64,000 nucleotides of DNA, taken from positions 29,461,871 through 29,525,870 of the forward strand of contig NC_092676.1 in assembly GCF_964355755.1 (NCBI RefSeq), read 5' to 3'. Made by a program: the position numbers and the translations under genes. Below the pieces are notes generated by a model. The model was not told the DNA's origin. It did no database searches and saw only the letters and a program-made list of their open reading frames with translations. Shown here in pieces: positions 11,301 through 24,000 of this stretch. Source of the DNA: Antedon mediterranea. Lineage: Eukaryota > Echinodermata > Crinoidea > Comatulida > Antedonidae. Positions within the stretch are counted from its first letter, which is position 1, and every line of letters starts with the position of its first letter.

Positions 11301-11927
11301 AATAAAAACAAATTATACAAATGCCTGACAAATAAAATGCAATTTCTTTGGAGGGTCTCGTTCTGTCGCGGTCCCGGACCCCTACCTAGGTGACCAAACA
11401 AAGGATGCATTGCACATGAGCAATGTAATGATACAATACAGTAGTATAATTGACATTAAATAACTTTCAGTATATCTGATATCTTACTCCTACCATTACA
11501 TTTTATATATAATAGTATAAGGAAAGAATAAAAAAAAATGTCCTCTATGTTATACACTCTTTACACGTTTTTCAATCCTTAACAATGTACGTATAATTTA
11601 CCACAGAATTCTTTATTTTATAACTCTTTTTATCTCTTTTAAGCAATCAAAAAAAAAAAAGTTATATTTTACTTTACCTAAATATCAATTTTATAAACGT
11701 TAATTTTATACCTTGCTAAATTGTTAAGGTCCATATCTGACCACATTTTTTTTTGCCTTTTCTTTATTTATTAAAAACTCACAATTGATTATACCTTCTA
11801 ACTCCGCAGTGAACATTAACCATGGACATTTTTTAACAAGTCCTAGTCTATGTTTGACTTTACTTTTATAAACACAGAAAGTTAAAATGGAAAATATTTC
11901 ATTAATTTTGACATCATATTTTCCAAG

Positions 11928-12443
11928 TCAAATTTTCTCCAATGTAACTTCCTGAGTAAATGCAAAACATGTTTTCAGCATAGCGCAACATTTTACCCAG
12001 CAATGTTTTACTTCTTTGCATGTAAATAATATATGCTTTTCATTTTCAACCTCCTCATTACAATATTCACAATAATTACTGTTTGACAAATTCCATAATT
12101 TTAGCTTACACCTAGTTGGTAAAATGTTATGAAGCAACTTGAAATTAAAGAAAGCCACTCTTTTTATGTGCAACATAGGCCCTACTCTTAACTTTGTTTT
12201 TCCAACATAGATTCCAGTCAATACAAAATTTTGAAGTTGGTTTTCCCATTTATCTTGTGCTTTTGGTATGCACGCTTTATATGCTACATCGGTAAAAGTG
12301 GAATAGAATAGTTTGACAGTTGTATAATTTGAAGTAACATTAACATTTTTCTTTATTGTATCAACCTCTTTATGTATATAACAATAGGGTTTCTCAGCCA
12401 CTATAACTTTACAGTTTCTCGGAATAGCGTCAATTAGTGCCAT
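11928..12443 (-). pseudogene. Non-LTR retrotransposon fragment (end of the reverse-transcriptase polyprotein)
   Basis: The 171-residue frame contains a stretch typical of the zinc-binding module at the end of LINE reverse transcriptases (zf-RVT): AFFNFKLLHNILPTRCKLKL, then a knuckle with CEYC, 10 residues later HILFTC, and a following W. No fingers-palm (YxDD) part is present on either side, so this is a 5'-truncated or decayed copy. It cannot move by itself. Assignment to a LINE is by motif; the clade cannot be named. Confidence 0.75.
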
Positions 12444-12727
12444 ATATTTTTAAAATCCTCTTCTTAACTTTAAAGAACATTACAAGGCCTAAATATTAAC
12501 ATTTTATTTATAATTTCAAAAAGGACCAATAAAAAAAATATTGATTTTATTTAATTCAAGCCTGAAAAGAAAACGAGCTAGTCCGATGTCGATTAGAACA
12601 TTGTGAAGTGTGTTTGTTTTTTAAATTATTGGTTTATTTAAAGTGTGCTGCTTTACAAAAGTACGATAGGAATTTGAGTTGGCCGGCTTCAAAGGTAAAG
12701 TTCATCATCATTTTCTATTTATTTTAC

Positions 12728-12945
12728 TCCCGCCAAGGAGGTATATGTAATCGATTGCGTGTGTTTGTTTGTTAGCAGGATTACTCAAAAAGTAATTACA
12801 AGATCTTTACCAAAATGAATGTACAGATAGATATGTGGTCAAGGACCATTCAATTAAATTTTGGGACCATAGTCCCAATTCTGGACCACTTTTTAGTATA
12901 CTTTTCAGATCTGCTAGTGTTAAAAGATAGGACAGAATTTTTCAA
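12728..12945 (+). repeat. Dispersed repeat starting CCCGCCAAGGAGGT
   Basis: The block CCCGCCAAGGAGGTATATGT, then GCGTGTGTTTGTTTGTTAGC and AGGATTACTCAAAAAGTAAT, is familiar to me as a sequence type scattered through many unrelated genomes. No second copy is visible in this window, so the call rests on recognition alone. Confidence 0.4.
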
Positions 12946-13754
12946 AAGCCGGCGAGCAAGTAAACTGAAATTGCATTTTCTCGAGAACTACTAATCCAAA
13001 AAACTTCATTTTTGTACAAGAGGCAAGAGTTACAATTTGTGATTTGTAATTTTAAAACATAATTTGATTAGGCATAATGTTTTTGATGCGAGTAGTTTAA
13101 AAAACCTCAGATTTCTTTTCAAATTCACTTGTTTGATTTTCGCGTTGCTGTTCTATTGTTAGTCAACTGAAAGCTATTGTTAATTGAAAGGCTTGTTACA
13201 TAACCATTACACCAAACTCCCATACACATGCTTGTAGTGAAATTAGCCTAAATCACAAACAGCAATAAGACACACACAAATAAATATATATTTTTCCGGA
13301 GAAATCTTTTGTGAGTTTTGTTTTTGTAGGAGAATTTACAGTAGGCGGAGGTATGCACTCTCGGAGTGGTCCATGACTTCAAACCAGTTAACATGTTTAA
13401 GGGTAGCCTATGCATGCTAGTTTTAAATATGACATTTCGTTCATACAGACAGACGTAATTAGTTTTATAAACCAACTGTAGGCCGGGCTGTAGGCCTAAT
13501 TCGATTTGATTATTATGTAATAAAATACAAAAAATATGCCGGATGTAGGAGGCCCTCTTTTGATAAGTACAATACAAAAATGGCGGAAAATCAATTTCGA
13601 AGTTTGTTGTTATTAAAATAGAATGCTCAAAACTCTAAATCGTAGATGTCTTAATACGTATAAGGTAATTTAGCATAATGATTCTGGGATCACTGTTTAA
13701 ATGTAATGTTAACTGCTATTTTTATGTGCCCCTATCTTCAGGTAGGTCTACAAT

Positions 13755-14960
13755 CTAGGCCTGTAAGCGCCTACTCTAGCTAGAGAGAGGCCTAGCCTAG
13801 GCCTTAGGCTTAGTAATAGTAGTAGCTAGTTAGGCCGCGACACAGCGACGAAGATGAGACTAGGTAGAGCTCTAGCAGGACGAATGGTGACGAATTCACT
13901 CTAGGGCTTAGGCCTAGTCAAAGCAGTAATAACTAATATACACACCGGCATAGGGCCTAGCAGTGAGATAATAAATGTCTGCTACCGTATGATACATTAT
14001 ACACACAACACAGTCACTCACAGAGTTTAGGCCCTCTGTCTGGCCTATATATAGGCCTACCGGATTAGGCCAAGTTGAGCCGCCGCCAGAAAAACGTTAT
14101 TTTCTATGAAACGCCAAATGCTTACTTTCGCCGGTGCTCGTTTCTATTTAATAGAAGTTCTATTTATATTAATTATTAGATATAATGATGTATATTCCAA
14201 AGTTTATATATCACGGTTTTTAGTATATATTATTAAATATTATAATTAAAGAGAAATAATTATGAATATCTGACTTGTTTGTAGATTCCAAAATATAAGG
14301 CCTAAAACATGACCGAAAGTGATCGTTTTTAGCCAAAAATGACGTAAAAGATAGTAGATAAAAAAAATAATTATTTAACCTCATTCGAAGAGTATCAATA
14401 CTCAATTAGTCCTGAGTGAGAGACAATGTGATTTTACGCGAGAAAAATATTATGGAGTGCACTGCATTTTTACCTTGAAAGATTAAAAACAATTAAATTA
14501 TTAAATATGACTACTTTCCTTTGCTGTGTTGTTATGGCGGTTCAAACCAACAAAATTGTAGTATGTAATTATTATTTATTTTCATGACACAATAAACCTA
14601 AAGACCATGAACTTATGTACTAGGAAACCCCTCTATCACTACGCGAAATGTCGTAAAAGACGCACTGGGCGTTTCATAGAAATTACCGGCGGCTCAACTT
14701 GTCGGCGGCCCAACCGGTCATATCCCACAGTCCCGGCCTACCTATAGGTTAGGCCTGGCCCTAGCTAGCTAGGCCTAGCCTAGTTACTTTAGTTTTATAA
14801 TTATTAAGTTAGGCCTACCTAGCCTAGGGCTAGGCCTATACTCAGTATAGTATATAGGCCTATAACAATTAAACTAAGGCCTACTAGGCCTAGCCTAGGC
14901 CTATATAGCCTTTTAATGTTATTAGGCCTAGGCTACCTAGTTTGACTAAATAACAAATTA
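13755..14960. repeat. TAGGCC-rich low-complexity patches flanking a foldback element
   Basis: Dense AGGCCTAGCCTAGGCC-type words occur at 13755-13930, 14040-14075 and 14730-14940. Between them, GTTGAGCCGCCG and TTTCTATGAAACGCC (14075-14115) recur inverted as GGCGTTTCATAGAAA and CGGCGGCTCAAC (about 14668-14700). They enclose about 550 bp of AT-rich sequence with no coding potential, just upstream of the first CEP97 coding exon. Confidence 0.65.
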
Positions 14961-15033
14961 TTAATAATAATCGTATAAAATGTGGCTTTTTGATTTATCA
15001 GACGCAGACTTGAATATTGTTTTCTTTTATAAC

Positions 15034-15045
15034 AGGACATTTAAG
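15034..15045 (+). promoter_or_regulatory. Splice acceptor and start context of CEP97
   Basis: The tract TTTTCTTTTATAACAG ends at 15034-15035, ten bases before ATG 15046. An in-frame ATG also exists at 14980, but it lies upstream of the acceptor and before a T-rich tract. The start at 15046 behind a non-coding first exon is preferred. Confidence 0.6.
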
Positions 15046-18000
15046 ATGGCAAAAGATTTATCAAATCTAGGGTTAAAGAAGATAAATACAGCTGTTCCAG
15101 AATTGTCTGATGTTGACCAATACTCAACGTTAATCTTGGACAACAATGTGATTGCCAAGATCGAACAACTAGACAAATGTCTGAATCTTCAACAAGTGAG
15201 AAATATTACTCAACTTTTAAGTTTGTTACATTAAAAAAGTCTTGGATCTGCCCTTTGTACATAATGTAATAATACATTAATTGATAGACTAAGAGCTCTA
15301 TGAGCTCTATCAAGAGACCAAGAGGATGATTCAAAACCACATGGATAATTAAAAATTGTAGGAAATGATACAAAAAGAAAAATAAATAAGTCTATGCAAA
15401 CTGTGGCCAATAATCACTCTGATTGGAGAAGTCCTGGGTGTGCTATGTCACAAGATATTTAGCATTCGTGATGATGATTATATTAAAACTTAAAACCATA
15501 TATCGTGTTATGGGTGGGTTTTTTACCAGTTTTTTTTTTGTTATTCAGCTTTCTATAGCAAACAATCGTATAATACATATGAATGGAGTGGCCAGGCTGA
15601 GAAATCTGCGTGTTTTAAATTTACCAACCAACAGTATTCAGGGAATTGATGGCTTAAAAGATTTGATACAATTGGAATGGTTGAACTTATCGGGCAACAA
15701 CATTAAGGTAAAAACAGGAGTTAATTACCAAATAAGGTACAAAATATCCAAATAAGTGTACAAAATATCCAAATAAGTATTCAAAATAACAATATAATGG
15801 TACAAAATATCCAAATAAGGGTACAAAATATCCAAATAAGTGTACAAAATATCCAAATAAGTGTACAAAATATCCAAATAAGTGTACAAAATATCCAAAT
15901 AAGGGTACAAAATATCCAAATATAAGTGTACAAAATATCCAAATAAGTATTCAAAATAACAATATAATGGTACAAAATATCCAAATAAGGGTACAAAATA
16001 TCCAAATAAGGGTACTAAATATCCAAATAAGTGTACAAAATATCCAAATAAGTGTACAAAATATCCAAATAAGTGTACAAAATATCCAAATAAGTGTACA
16101 AAATATCCAAATAAGGGTACAAAATATCAAAATAAGTATACAAAATATCCAAATAAGTGTACAAAATATCCAAATAAGTGTACAAAATATCCAAATAAGT
16201 GTACAAAATATCCAAATAAGTGTACAAAATATCCAAATAAGTGTACAAAATATCCAAATAAGGGTACAAAATATCCAAATATAAGTGTACAAAATATCCA
16301 AATAAGTATTCAAAATAACAATATAATGGTACAAAATATCCAAATAAGGGTACAAAATATCCAAATAAGGGTACAAAATATCCAAATAAGTGTACAAAAT
16401 ATCCAAATAAGTGTACAAAATATCCAAATAAGTGTACAAAATATCCAAATAAGGGTACAAAATATCAAAATAAGTGTACAAAATATCCAAATAAGTGTAC
16501 AAAATATCCAAATAAGTGTACAAAATATCCAAATAAGTGTACAAAATATCCAAATAAGTGTACAAAATATCCAAATAAGGGTACAAAATATCCAAATTTC
16601 AGTCTTAAAATCAGCATAGTATTCTTGTCTCCACCTTTCCATAAAGCATACAATTGATAACATTGTTAAATTACATTAATTAAAATGTTTTGTTTTGCAG
16701 TCTATGGACAACTTATCTGCTTGTCTTAAACTGAAGCACCTTGATCTGTCTGATAACAGTATATCTGCAGTCAGCAATATCTCACTATTGACCTGTTTAA
16801 AGGTATCATTCATTATTATATCTTAAGTAATGCTACACATTTATGTATTGTGTACATTGACTTAACTTGTTGAATATTATTGCTTTTTTAAAACGTTACG
16901 GTTATCCAACTGGAAAAATCTATTAAAATTGTTTGCAAATTGTTTACTATGTAATGTTGTCTTTAAAATTTTAATTAGGAATTTTCAATGTTTTCATTTT
17001 TTATTGAGGACCCCAATAGAAATATATTTTTTATTCAACTTTCTCAGGTTATCTTCAGTTCATTCAGATAATATGGTTTTTTGTACATTTTTAATTCATG
17101 TCTGTTATATGTAAAATTGAATGAACTGAAATACAAATAAATAAATGAAAACCAGCCTTGTTATCACAGAAATAATTGTTGAGCAAAGTTGTTACAATTA
17201 CAACTGCCAATAGCCATGATGTATGTGTCTAACACATTAATAACAGTACCATCCTTATTGACCTCTTTTAATATCAAGTTCAGATAGTGAAGCTGTAGCT
17301 TGCTGGTTAACATGCTTGCCTTCAAATCCCAAAGTCCAGGGTTCAATCCTGACGTAGTGCCAGGGGTGTAACTTACGACTCTTTCAACTCCACTCTCTCT
17401 GTAGTGTAATTGGCGAGTTTCTCGCTGTTGGATGCATATGATTAAAAAATACATTGGTATCTTTATTCACATACAATAATTGTGATGTATATATTCATTC
17501 TGTACCTGTTTACATAGCAATAATACATTGGTATCTTTATTCACATACAATAATTGTGATGTATATATTCATTCTGTTTACATAGCAATAATGTTGGTAA
17601 TAACGTTGCATTGTATGTGACTATACTTCCTGCGCTATTATGCGTTTTATTTACTATCAATTACTATTAACACTTCAAAGGGAAATTACCAGATAGTTTG
17701 AGAGCAGTGCTGTAGGCCTACTCTGTTGTTACTGTAGAAAAATCTTCTAAACAAGATTTTTTTCAAACAAATGTATAAAATTTAAAAAATTTTATGTGGA
17801 TGGTTTCTTCTTTTGGTTTTATCCACTAAAACTATAATGAGCAAATATTTTTAAATAAATGTTGAATAAAATTTATTAATTTCATTGCTACTATTAATTA
17901 CAATACATCTTCTGAACATCCAATATATCTTCTTGGTACAGATGGCTCAGAGTGTCTGAGCAACTGAGTGATGAGAGATTCCTCCATGCCTTATGATCCT

Positions 18001-21000
18001 GTGCCAACGTAACTGTTTCCACAGCTGTACAACCCTCGCTGCTGTAATTCCGTCCATCCATCTTTTTTTTTGCCTTACTCGCGTCAGTTTACATTGCACA
18101 GACAGCTCCCATTAAACTGTCTTTCTTTAGTCCCAGATATCTAGAGATATGTGCGAAACATACATTTCATTATTGCTACTAAATAACTTGTTTTCAACAA
18201 CATTTAATGTATTTGAACTTAATGCTAATTAAACTTATATTATAAACAATGCTTAATCACCTTTTATTGTACACTTGCCATATGTAGGTAAACTTTATCA
18301 TGACATTGATGTTTTTACTGTTAAGTGGTAAAACATAAGGTCAAATGTCACGTTGCAACATACTGTACTTCATTAGCACTGCTGTCATATCTTTTATAGA
18401 TAAAGTTTGATTTTTTATATTGTGTTTGTTACACTTGATTATGAAGATGCTAGCTTTTTTCACACACACACACTTGACTCTGTTCTATACAGACTAAGCA
18501 GATCCATGTTCACACACACTAGAGTTAACTCTATTCTATACAGGCTAAGCAGATCCATGTTCACACACACTAGAGTTAACTCTGTTCTATACAGGCTAAG
18601 CAGATCCATGTTCACACACACTAGAGTTAACTATTCTATACAGGCTAAGCAGATCCATGTTCACACACACTAGAGTTAACTCTGTTCTATACAGACTAAG
18701 CAGATCCATGTTCACACACACTAGAGTTAACTCTGTTCTATACAGGCTAAGCAGATCCATGTTCACACACACTAGAGTTAATTATGTTCTATACAGGCTA
18801 AGCAGCTCCATGTTCACATACACTAGAGTTAACTCTGTTCTATACAGGCTAAGCAGATCCATGTTCACACACACTAGAGTTAATTCTGTTCTATACAGGC
18901 AAGGCAGATCCATGTTCACACACACTAGAGTTAACTCTGTTCTATACAGGCTAAGCAGCTCCATGTTCACACACACACTAGAGTTAATTCTGTTCTATAC
19001 AGGCTAAGCAGATCCATGTTCACATACACTAGAGTTAACTCTGTTCTATACAGGCTAAGCAGATCCATGTTTACACACACTAGAGTTAATTCTGTTCTAT
19101 ACAGGCTAAGCAGATCCATGTTCACATACACTAGAGTTAACTCTGTTCTATACAGGCTAAGCAGATCCATGTTCACACACACTAGAGTAAATTCTGTTCT
19201 ATACAGGCTAAGCAGATCCATGTTCACACACACTAGAGTTAATTCTGTTCTATACAGGCTAAGCAGATCCATGTTCACACACACACTAGAGTTAATTCTG
19301 TTCTATACAGGCTAAGCAGATCCATGTTCACACACACTAGAGTTAATTCTGTTCTATACAGGCTAAGCAGATCCATGTTCACTACACACTAGAGTTAATT
19401 CTGTTCTATACAGGCTAAGCAGATCCATGTTCACACACATTAGAGTTAACTCTGTTCTATACAGGCTAAGCAGATCCATGTTCACTACACACTAGAGTTA
19501 ATTCTGTTCTATACAGGCTAAGCAGATTCATGTTCACAAACACTAGAGTTAATTCTGTTCTATACAGGCTAAGCAGATCCATGTTCACACACACTAGAGT
19601 TAACTCTGTTCTATACAGGCTAAGCAGATCCATGTTCACACACACTAGAGTTAATTCTGTTCTATACAGGCTAAGCAGATCCATGTTCACACACACTAGA
19701 GTTAATTCTGTTCTATACAGGCTAAGCAGATCCATGTTCACACACACTAGAGTTAATTCTGTTCTATACAGGCTAAGCAGATCCATGTTCACTACACACT
19801 AGAGTTAATTCTGTTCTATACAGGCTAAGCAGATCCATGTTCACACACACTAGAGTTAATTCTGTTCTATACAGGCTAAGCAGATCCATGTTCACACACA
19901 CTAGAGTTAACTCTGTTCTATACAGGCTAAGCAGATCCATGTTCACACACACTAGAGTTAATTCTGTTCTATACAGGCTAAGCAGATCCATGTTCACACA
20001 CACTAGAGTTAACTCTGTTCTATACAGGCTAAGCAGCTCCATGTTCATATACACTAGAGTTAACTCTGTTCTATACAGGCTAAGCAGCTCCATGTTCACA
20101 CACACTAGAGTTAATTCTGTTCTATACAGGCTAAGCAGATCCATGTTCACATACACTAGAGTTAACTCTGTTCTATACAGGCTAAGCAGATCCATGTTCA
20201 CACACACTAGAGTTAATTCTGTTCTATACAGGCTAAGCAGATCCATGTTCACACACACTAGAGTTAACTCTGTTCTATACAGGCTAAGCAGATCCATGTT
20301 CACACACACTAGAGTTAATTCTGTTCTATACAGGCTAAGCAGATCCATGTTCACACACACTAGAGTTAATTCTGTTCTATACAGGCTAAGCAGATCCATG
20401 TTCACACACACACTAGAGTTAATTCTGTTCTATACAGGCTAAGCAGATCCATGTTCACACACACTAGAGTTAATTCTGTTCTATACAGGCTAAGCAGATC
20501 CATGTTCACTACACACTAGAGTTAATTCTGTTCTATACAGGCTAAGCAGATCCATGTTCACACACATTAGAGTTAACTCTGTTCTATACAGGCTAAGCAG
20601 ATCCATGTTCACTACACACTAGAGTTAATTCTGTTCTATACAGGCTAAGCAGATCCATGTTCACAAACACTAGAGTTAATTCTGTTCTATACAGGCTAAG
20701 CAGATCGATAACTAATGAATGAAATATAACTATCGTGAACTTTAGGAATATTTTCAGCTAGAAAAACAGCTGATATAATTTATCAGGTTTTGTCATGTTG
20801 TGACTGACATGAGCAATAAATATTGCAGTCTTGCTACTGACCTTAGCTACTGACCTTAGCTACTGACCTTAGCTACTGACCTTAGCTACTGACCTTAGCT
20901 ACTGACCTTAGCTACTGACCTTAGCTACTGAACCAGCTACTGCACCTTCTTCAAATCTCAATCAATCATATTTCAATATTCAGGTACTCAATACTTTCCC

Positions 21001-24000
21001 CCACATTACTAATTTCGGAAGAGCAATTGCTCTAAATCGTTCATATTTTTGGCATAAATATTTTGATAAAACCATTGATTTTGAAATAAACAATATTATT
21101 TTACCTTGCGTGTTTGTTATTAGTATTAATAGGATTTTTTCATCTTTAGGTCACAAAATAAATTAACGCTAAAGTCATAAAATCATTTGTAAAAATTGAT
21201 AGACAGACACCTAAAATTGCTGCCCAAGGGCAAAAGAAGGAACGAATATATGTAAATTGTAACGAAAACTTAACCTTCTTTGCTGGGGTACTAATTCTGA
21301 AAAAAGTTCAACATAGTTCACAACAATATACTGTTAAAATTCAGTTTAGCTATTTTTTAATAGGATTGAATGTAGGTTACGGTTGAACTTCAGTTAATGT
21401 TTATTTAGTGATGTCCTCAAGGCATGTATGTCGTTCATGAATCTAATATTATTGTATGACATAATGGGAAAGGACCCAGTGATAATTGTTTTATATTACA
21501 AAGTGAAACACCTGGAATGTTATCTGGATAACCATCAGTTGATACATTTTAAAGCTCCACGTGAAGTTCAAACTTTTCAGTGATATTCATCAACCAGTAT
21601 AATGTCGCACAATTTGTAAAGTTTAATATTTTGTGACAAGCCTTTAAGCCCTGTGATCTACACTTTATGTGACAAAAAATGTGTGTGCCCATAATTATAT
21701 GGACATGATGATGTCATATCACTACTATATTTAAGCATATCGCTACCATATATGGGCATATCCCTACCATATTTGGGCACATCACACTTTTATCAAACTT
21801 TTATCATTATCAAACTAGTTTGAGAGTGTAGACAAAGCTTACTCAAGATTTACAATCAACAAATTGATGTTCAGCCTACTTTGTTTCAAATACATTGTTT
21901 ACGTCATCAAGCCTTGTTTGCAAGAATCTTCTCCAAACCTAATGTACATGTATTTGTTATGTAATATTATTTACGATCAGTACAGGGAATTTCCCTTAAG
22001 ACCTAAACACAATTTGTTATTGTTTCTCTGAAGATGAAATGTATTAAAAGAAAAATCACAATAATCCACATTTCAAAATGTCAAATCTGCAAAAACACAT
22101 TTTAGTGCATTTTTTTTCCAGTATTTTTTTATAAGATTTTACTGAATGAAAATTTAATGATAATATAAAAGTATTAATATTTCAGTTTGTTCTCATTTTA
22201 TTTCAAATGTGACATTTCAAATGTGACATTTTTCACTACTTTTAATAGGCCTAGTTTAAAAAAAAAATATTATTTCATTTATAAGTAATGTTCAGTATAA
22301 TATAAGACATAACTGTCCGGAAATAATTTTATTATTTATTTAAAGTTAATATAACATTACCTACAGACATTGAAAACAGATGACATTTTTTCACAAATAT
22401 ATTATTTACTTAATTATATTTTTTTTTAAATACATCGCATAAATGTTCTGAAAGAAACATCAGACACAACCCAAAAGATCATGGTCAATTAAGAGTCTAG
22501 ACAAATGTTGGCGTGCATACCACAATCATTTTAAGTACACATGCTCAAGTATTTATAAGTATTTTAATGCTTTTGGGAGAATCATGATAATGTTGTAATG
22601 TCAAGTTACATTATTGGGATGTTGTAATGTTACTTGGTCATTATTTCCAACACAAAGTTACAGAACCCTCCTTTTGAGAGCTATTTATTGATTTTCTTTG
22701 CAAAATGAAATGTCAATGTATATTCTCCTATTCAGAGGACACACTAATTTTGTGTGATTCCGAAGGTGCCCGCTTAATTCTGGTTCTACTGTATATCTAT
22801 GCATTTTCTTGCATTATGTTCATTATTTCCGTCACAAAGTAACTCTTCCTCTAGGACCTATTAAGAGGACATTTTCTTGCTAAATAAATAAGGATCAATA
22901 TATATTTGAACACTATAACAAACGCCTTATTCAGAAGACACCCCTGTTAAAGAGACACTTCGTTTGTCCCCTTCATAGGGTTCTAACTACTGCATTTCTA
23001 TGATCAACGATATTGAAACACAATTGAAAAGTGACACTGAAATGGCAGAATAATAGTAATACTAAAATAGGCAATGTTATAACATTATAAAAGTATACTT
23101 TTATATGTATTTGCCACATTTTCATAGAGACAATTACACTATCCATTGCCAACTATTATCAGAGGTATAATGTGTATTTAACTAAGTACTGTATGTAAAA
23201 GGTTGATTGGGAATGGTTCAGATCCAGTCTAACTATGAAAATATTGATTATTGAACTTCCACTATATGTTTAGCTAATGGTTACCAATCATGCTCAAACT
23301 GATACTTAACAAATTGACATAGTTCTTAAGTTCTGAAATGTAAAAACCACTCAAATCTTTGTCTAAAAAATTGTGCTTAAATGTAGTTATCTTTAGTGAC
23401 TGCTAGTGATGCATTACTAGTTTAGTATATATACAATTGTGCACAGTTTTTGCATTACAGTAGTTGAGCAGACAAAATGATTAATAGTAATAATTTTTTG
23501 TAAACTTTTGAAACAGTGGCACACTTCTTGAATTAAGGTGCGTCTGGAGTAAAGTAAAAAATGTGATTTAACAACAACAAAAGTAATAGAGGATTTAAAA
23601 ACAAAGAACTTGAAAAGCATTTTCATTGTTGATTTCCACTCTTTTTATTACTTGAATATTAATTATTTTCTTTAAAAAACAGCATCAAGCTGATCTTCAC
23701 CTTAAAAGCAATCATTGTCGGTCAATGACGTCATTCAAGATCTTAGTCACATAACAACGTAATTGAGATGCTTTGATTTGCAACAAAGTTTGACATTATA
23801 ATGTTTAGATTTATGTGAGATTTGTCTGAATTAAATTGATTTCTTCATTAGTTGTTGTAATTCACTTTAGTTAATACTGTTCTTTTTAGTATAAATGGAT
23901 TTGTTAGAAAACAATCTAAATCCTGTTCAAGTGCATTTGGATTCACATAGGTAAGTGGTAGCCACCATTACGGTTGGTAAGGTTTCAACCTGACCACTTT

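Larger units (their letters stand above)
5802..15033. other. Intergenic region dominated by repeats and element fragments
   Basis: No complete host gene is recognised between the GPCR and CEP97. The region holds a ~35-bp minisatellite (6160-6810), MITE copies (7285-7425, 8116-8315, about 10628-10778), an inverted-repeat complex (9405-9772), SINE/LINE tails (11216-11300), a retrotransposon fragment (11928-12443), a widespread dispersed repeat (12728-12940) and TAGGCC-rich patches with a foldback (13750-14960). I see nothing identifiable in 6811-7280, 7430-8112, 8320-9400, 9775-10627, 11300-11925 or 12945-13640. Confidence 0.6.

Noticed and set aside
10933-11331. 132-residue minus-strand frame
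   Set aside because: It begins in a SINE/LINE tail and reads through AT-rich DNA without any motif.
15725-16663. Overlapping frames rich in [11 protein letters not shown] and QNIQISV
   Set aside because: Frames of the 21-bp intronic array on both strands; not genes.
17283-17360. A tRNA gene
   Set aside because: Box B is clear but the acceptor and anticodon stems do not pair; better explained as a SINE.
18407-20442. Long open frames repeating [17 protein letters not shown] (plus) and [17 protein letters not shown] (minus)
   Set aside because: Both come from a 51-bp minisatellite whose length is divisible by three, inside CEP97 intron 3; no start context, splice signals or domain.
20834-20935. 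CRISPR-like regular repeat
   Set aside because: A 13-bp tandem repeat without spacers, in a eukaryotic intron.
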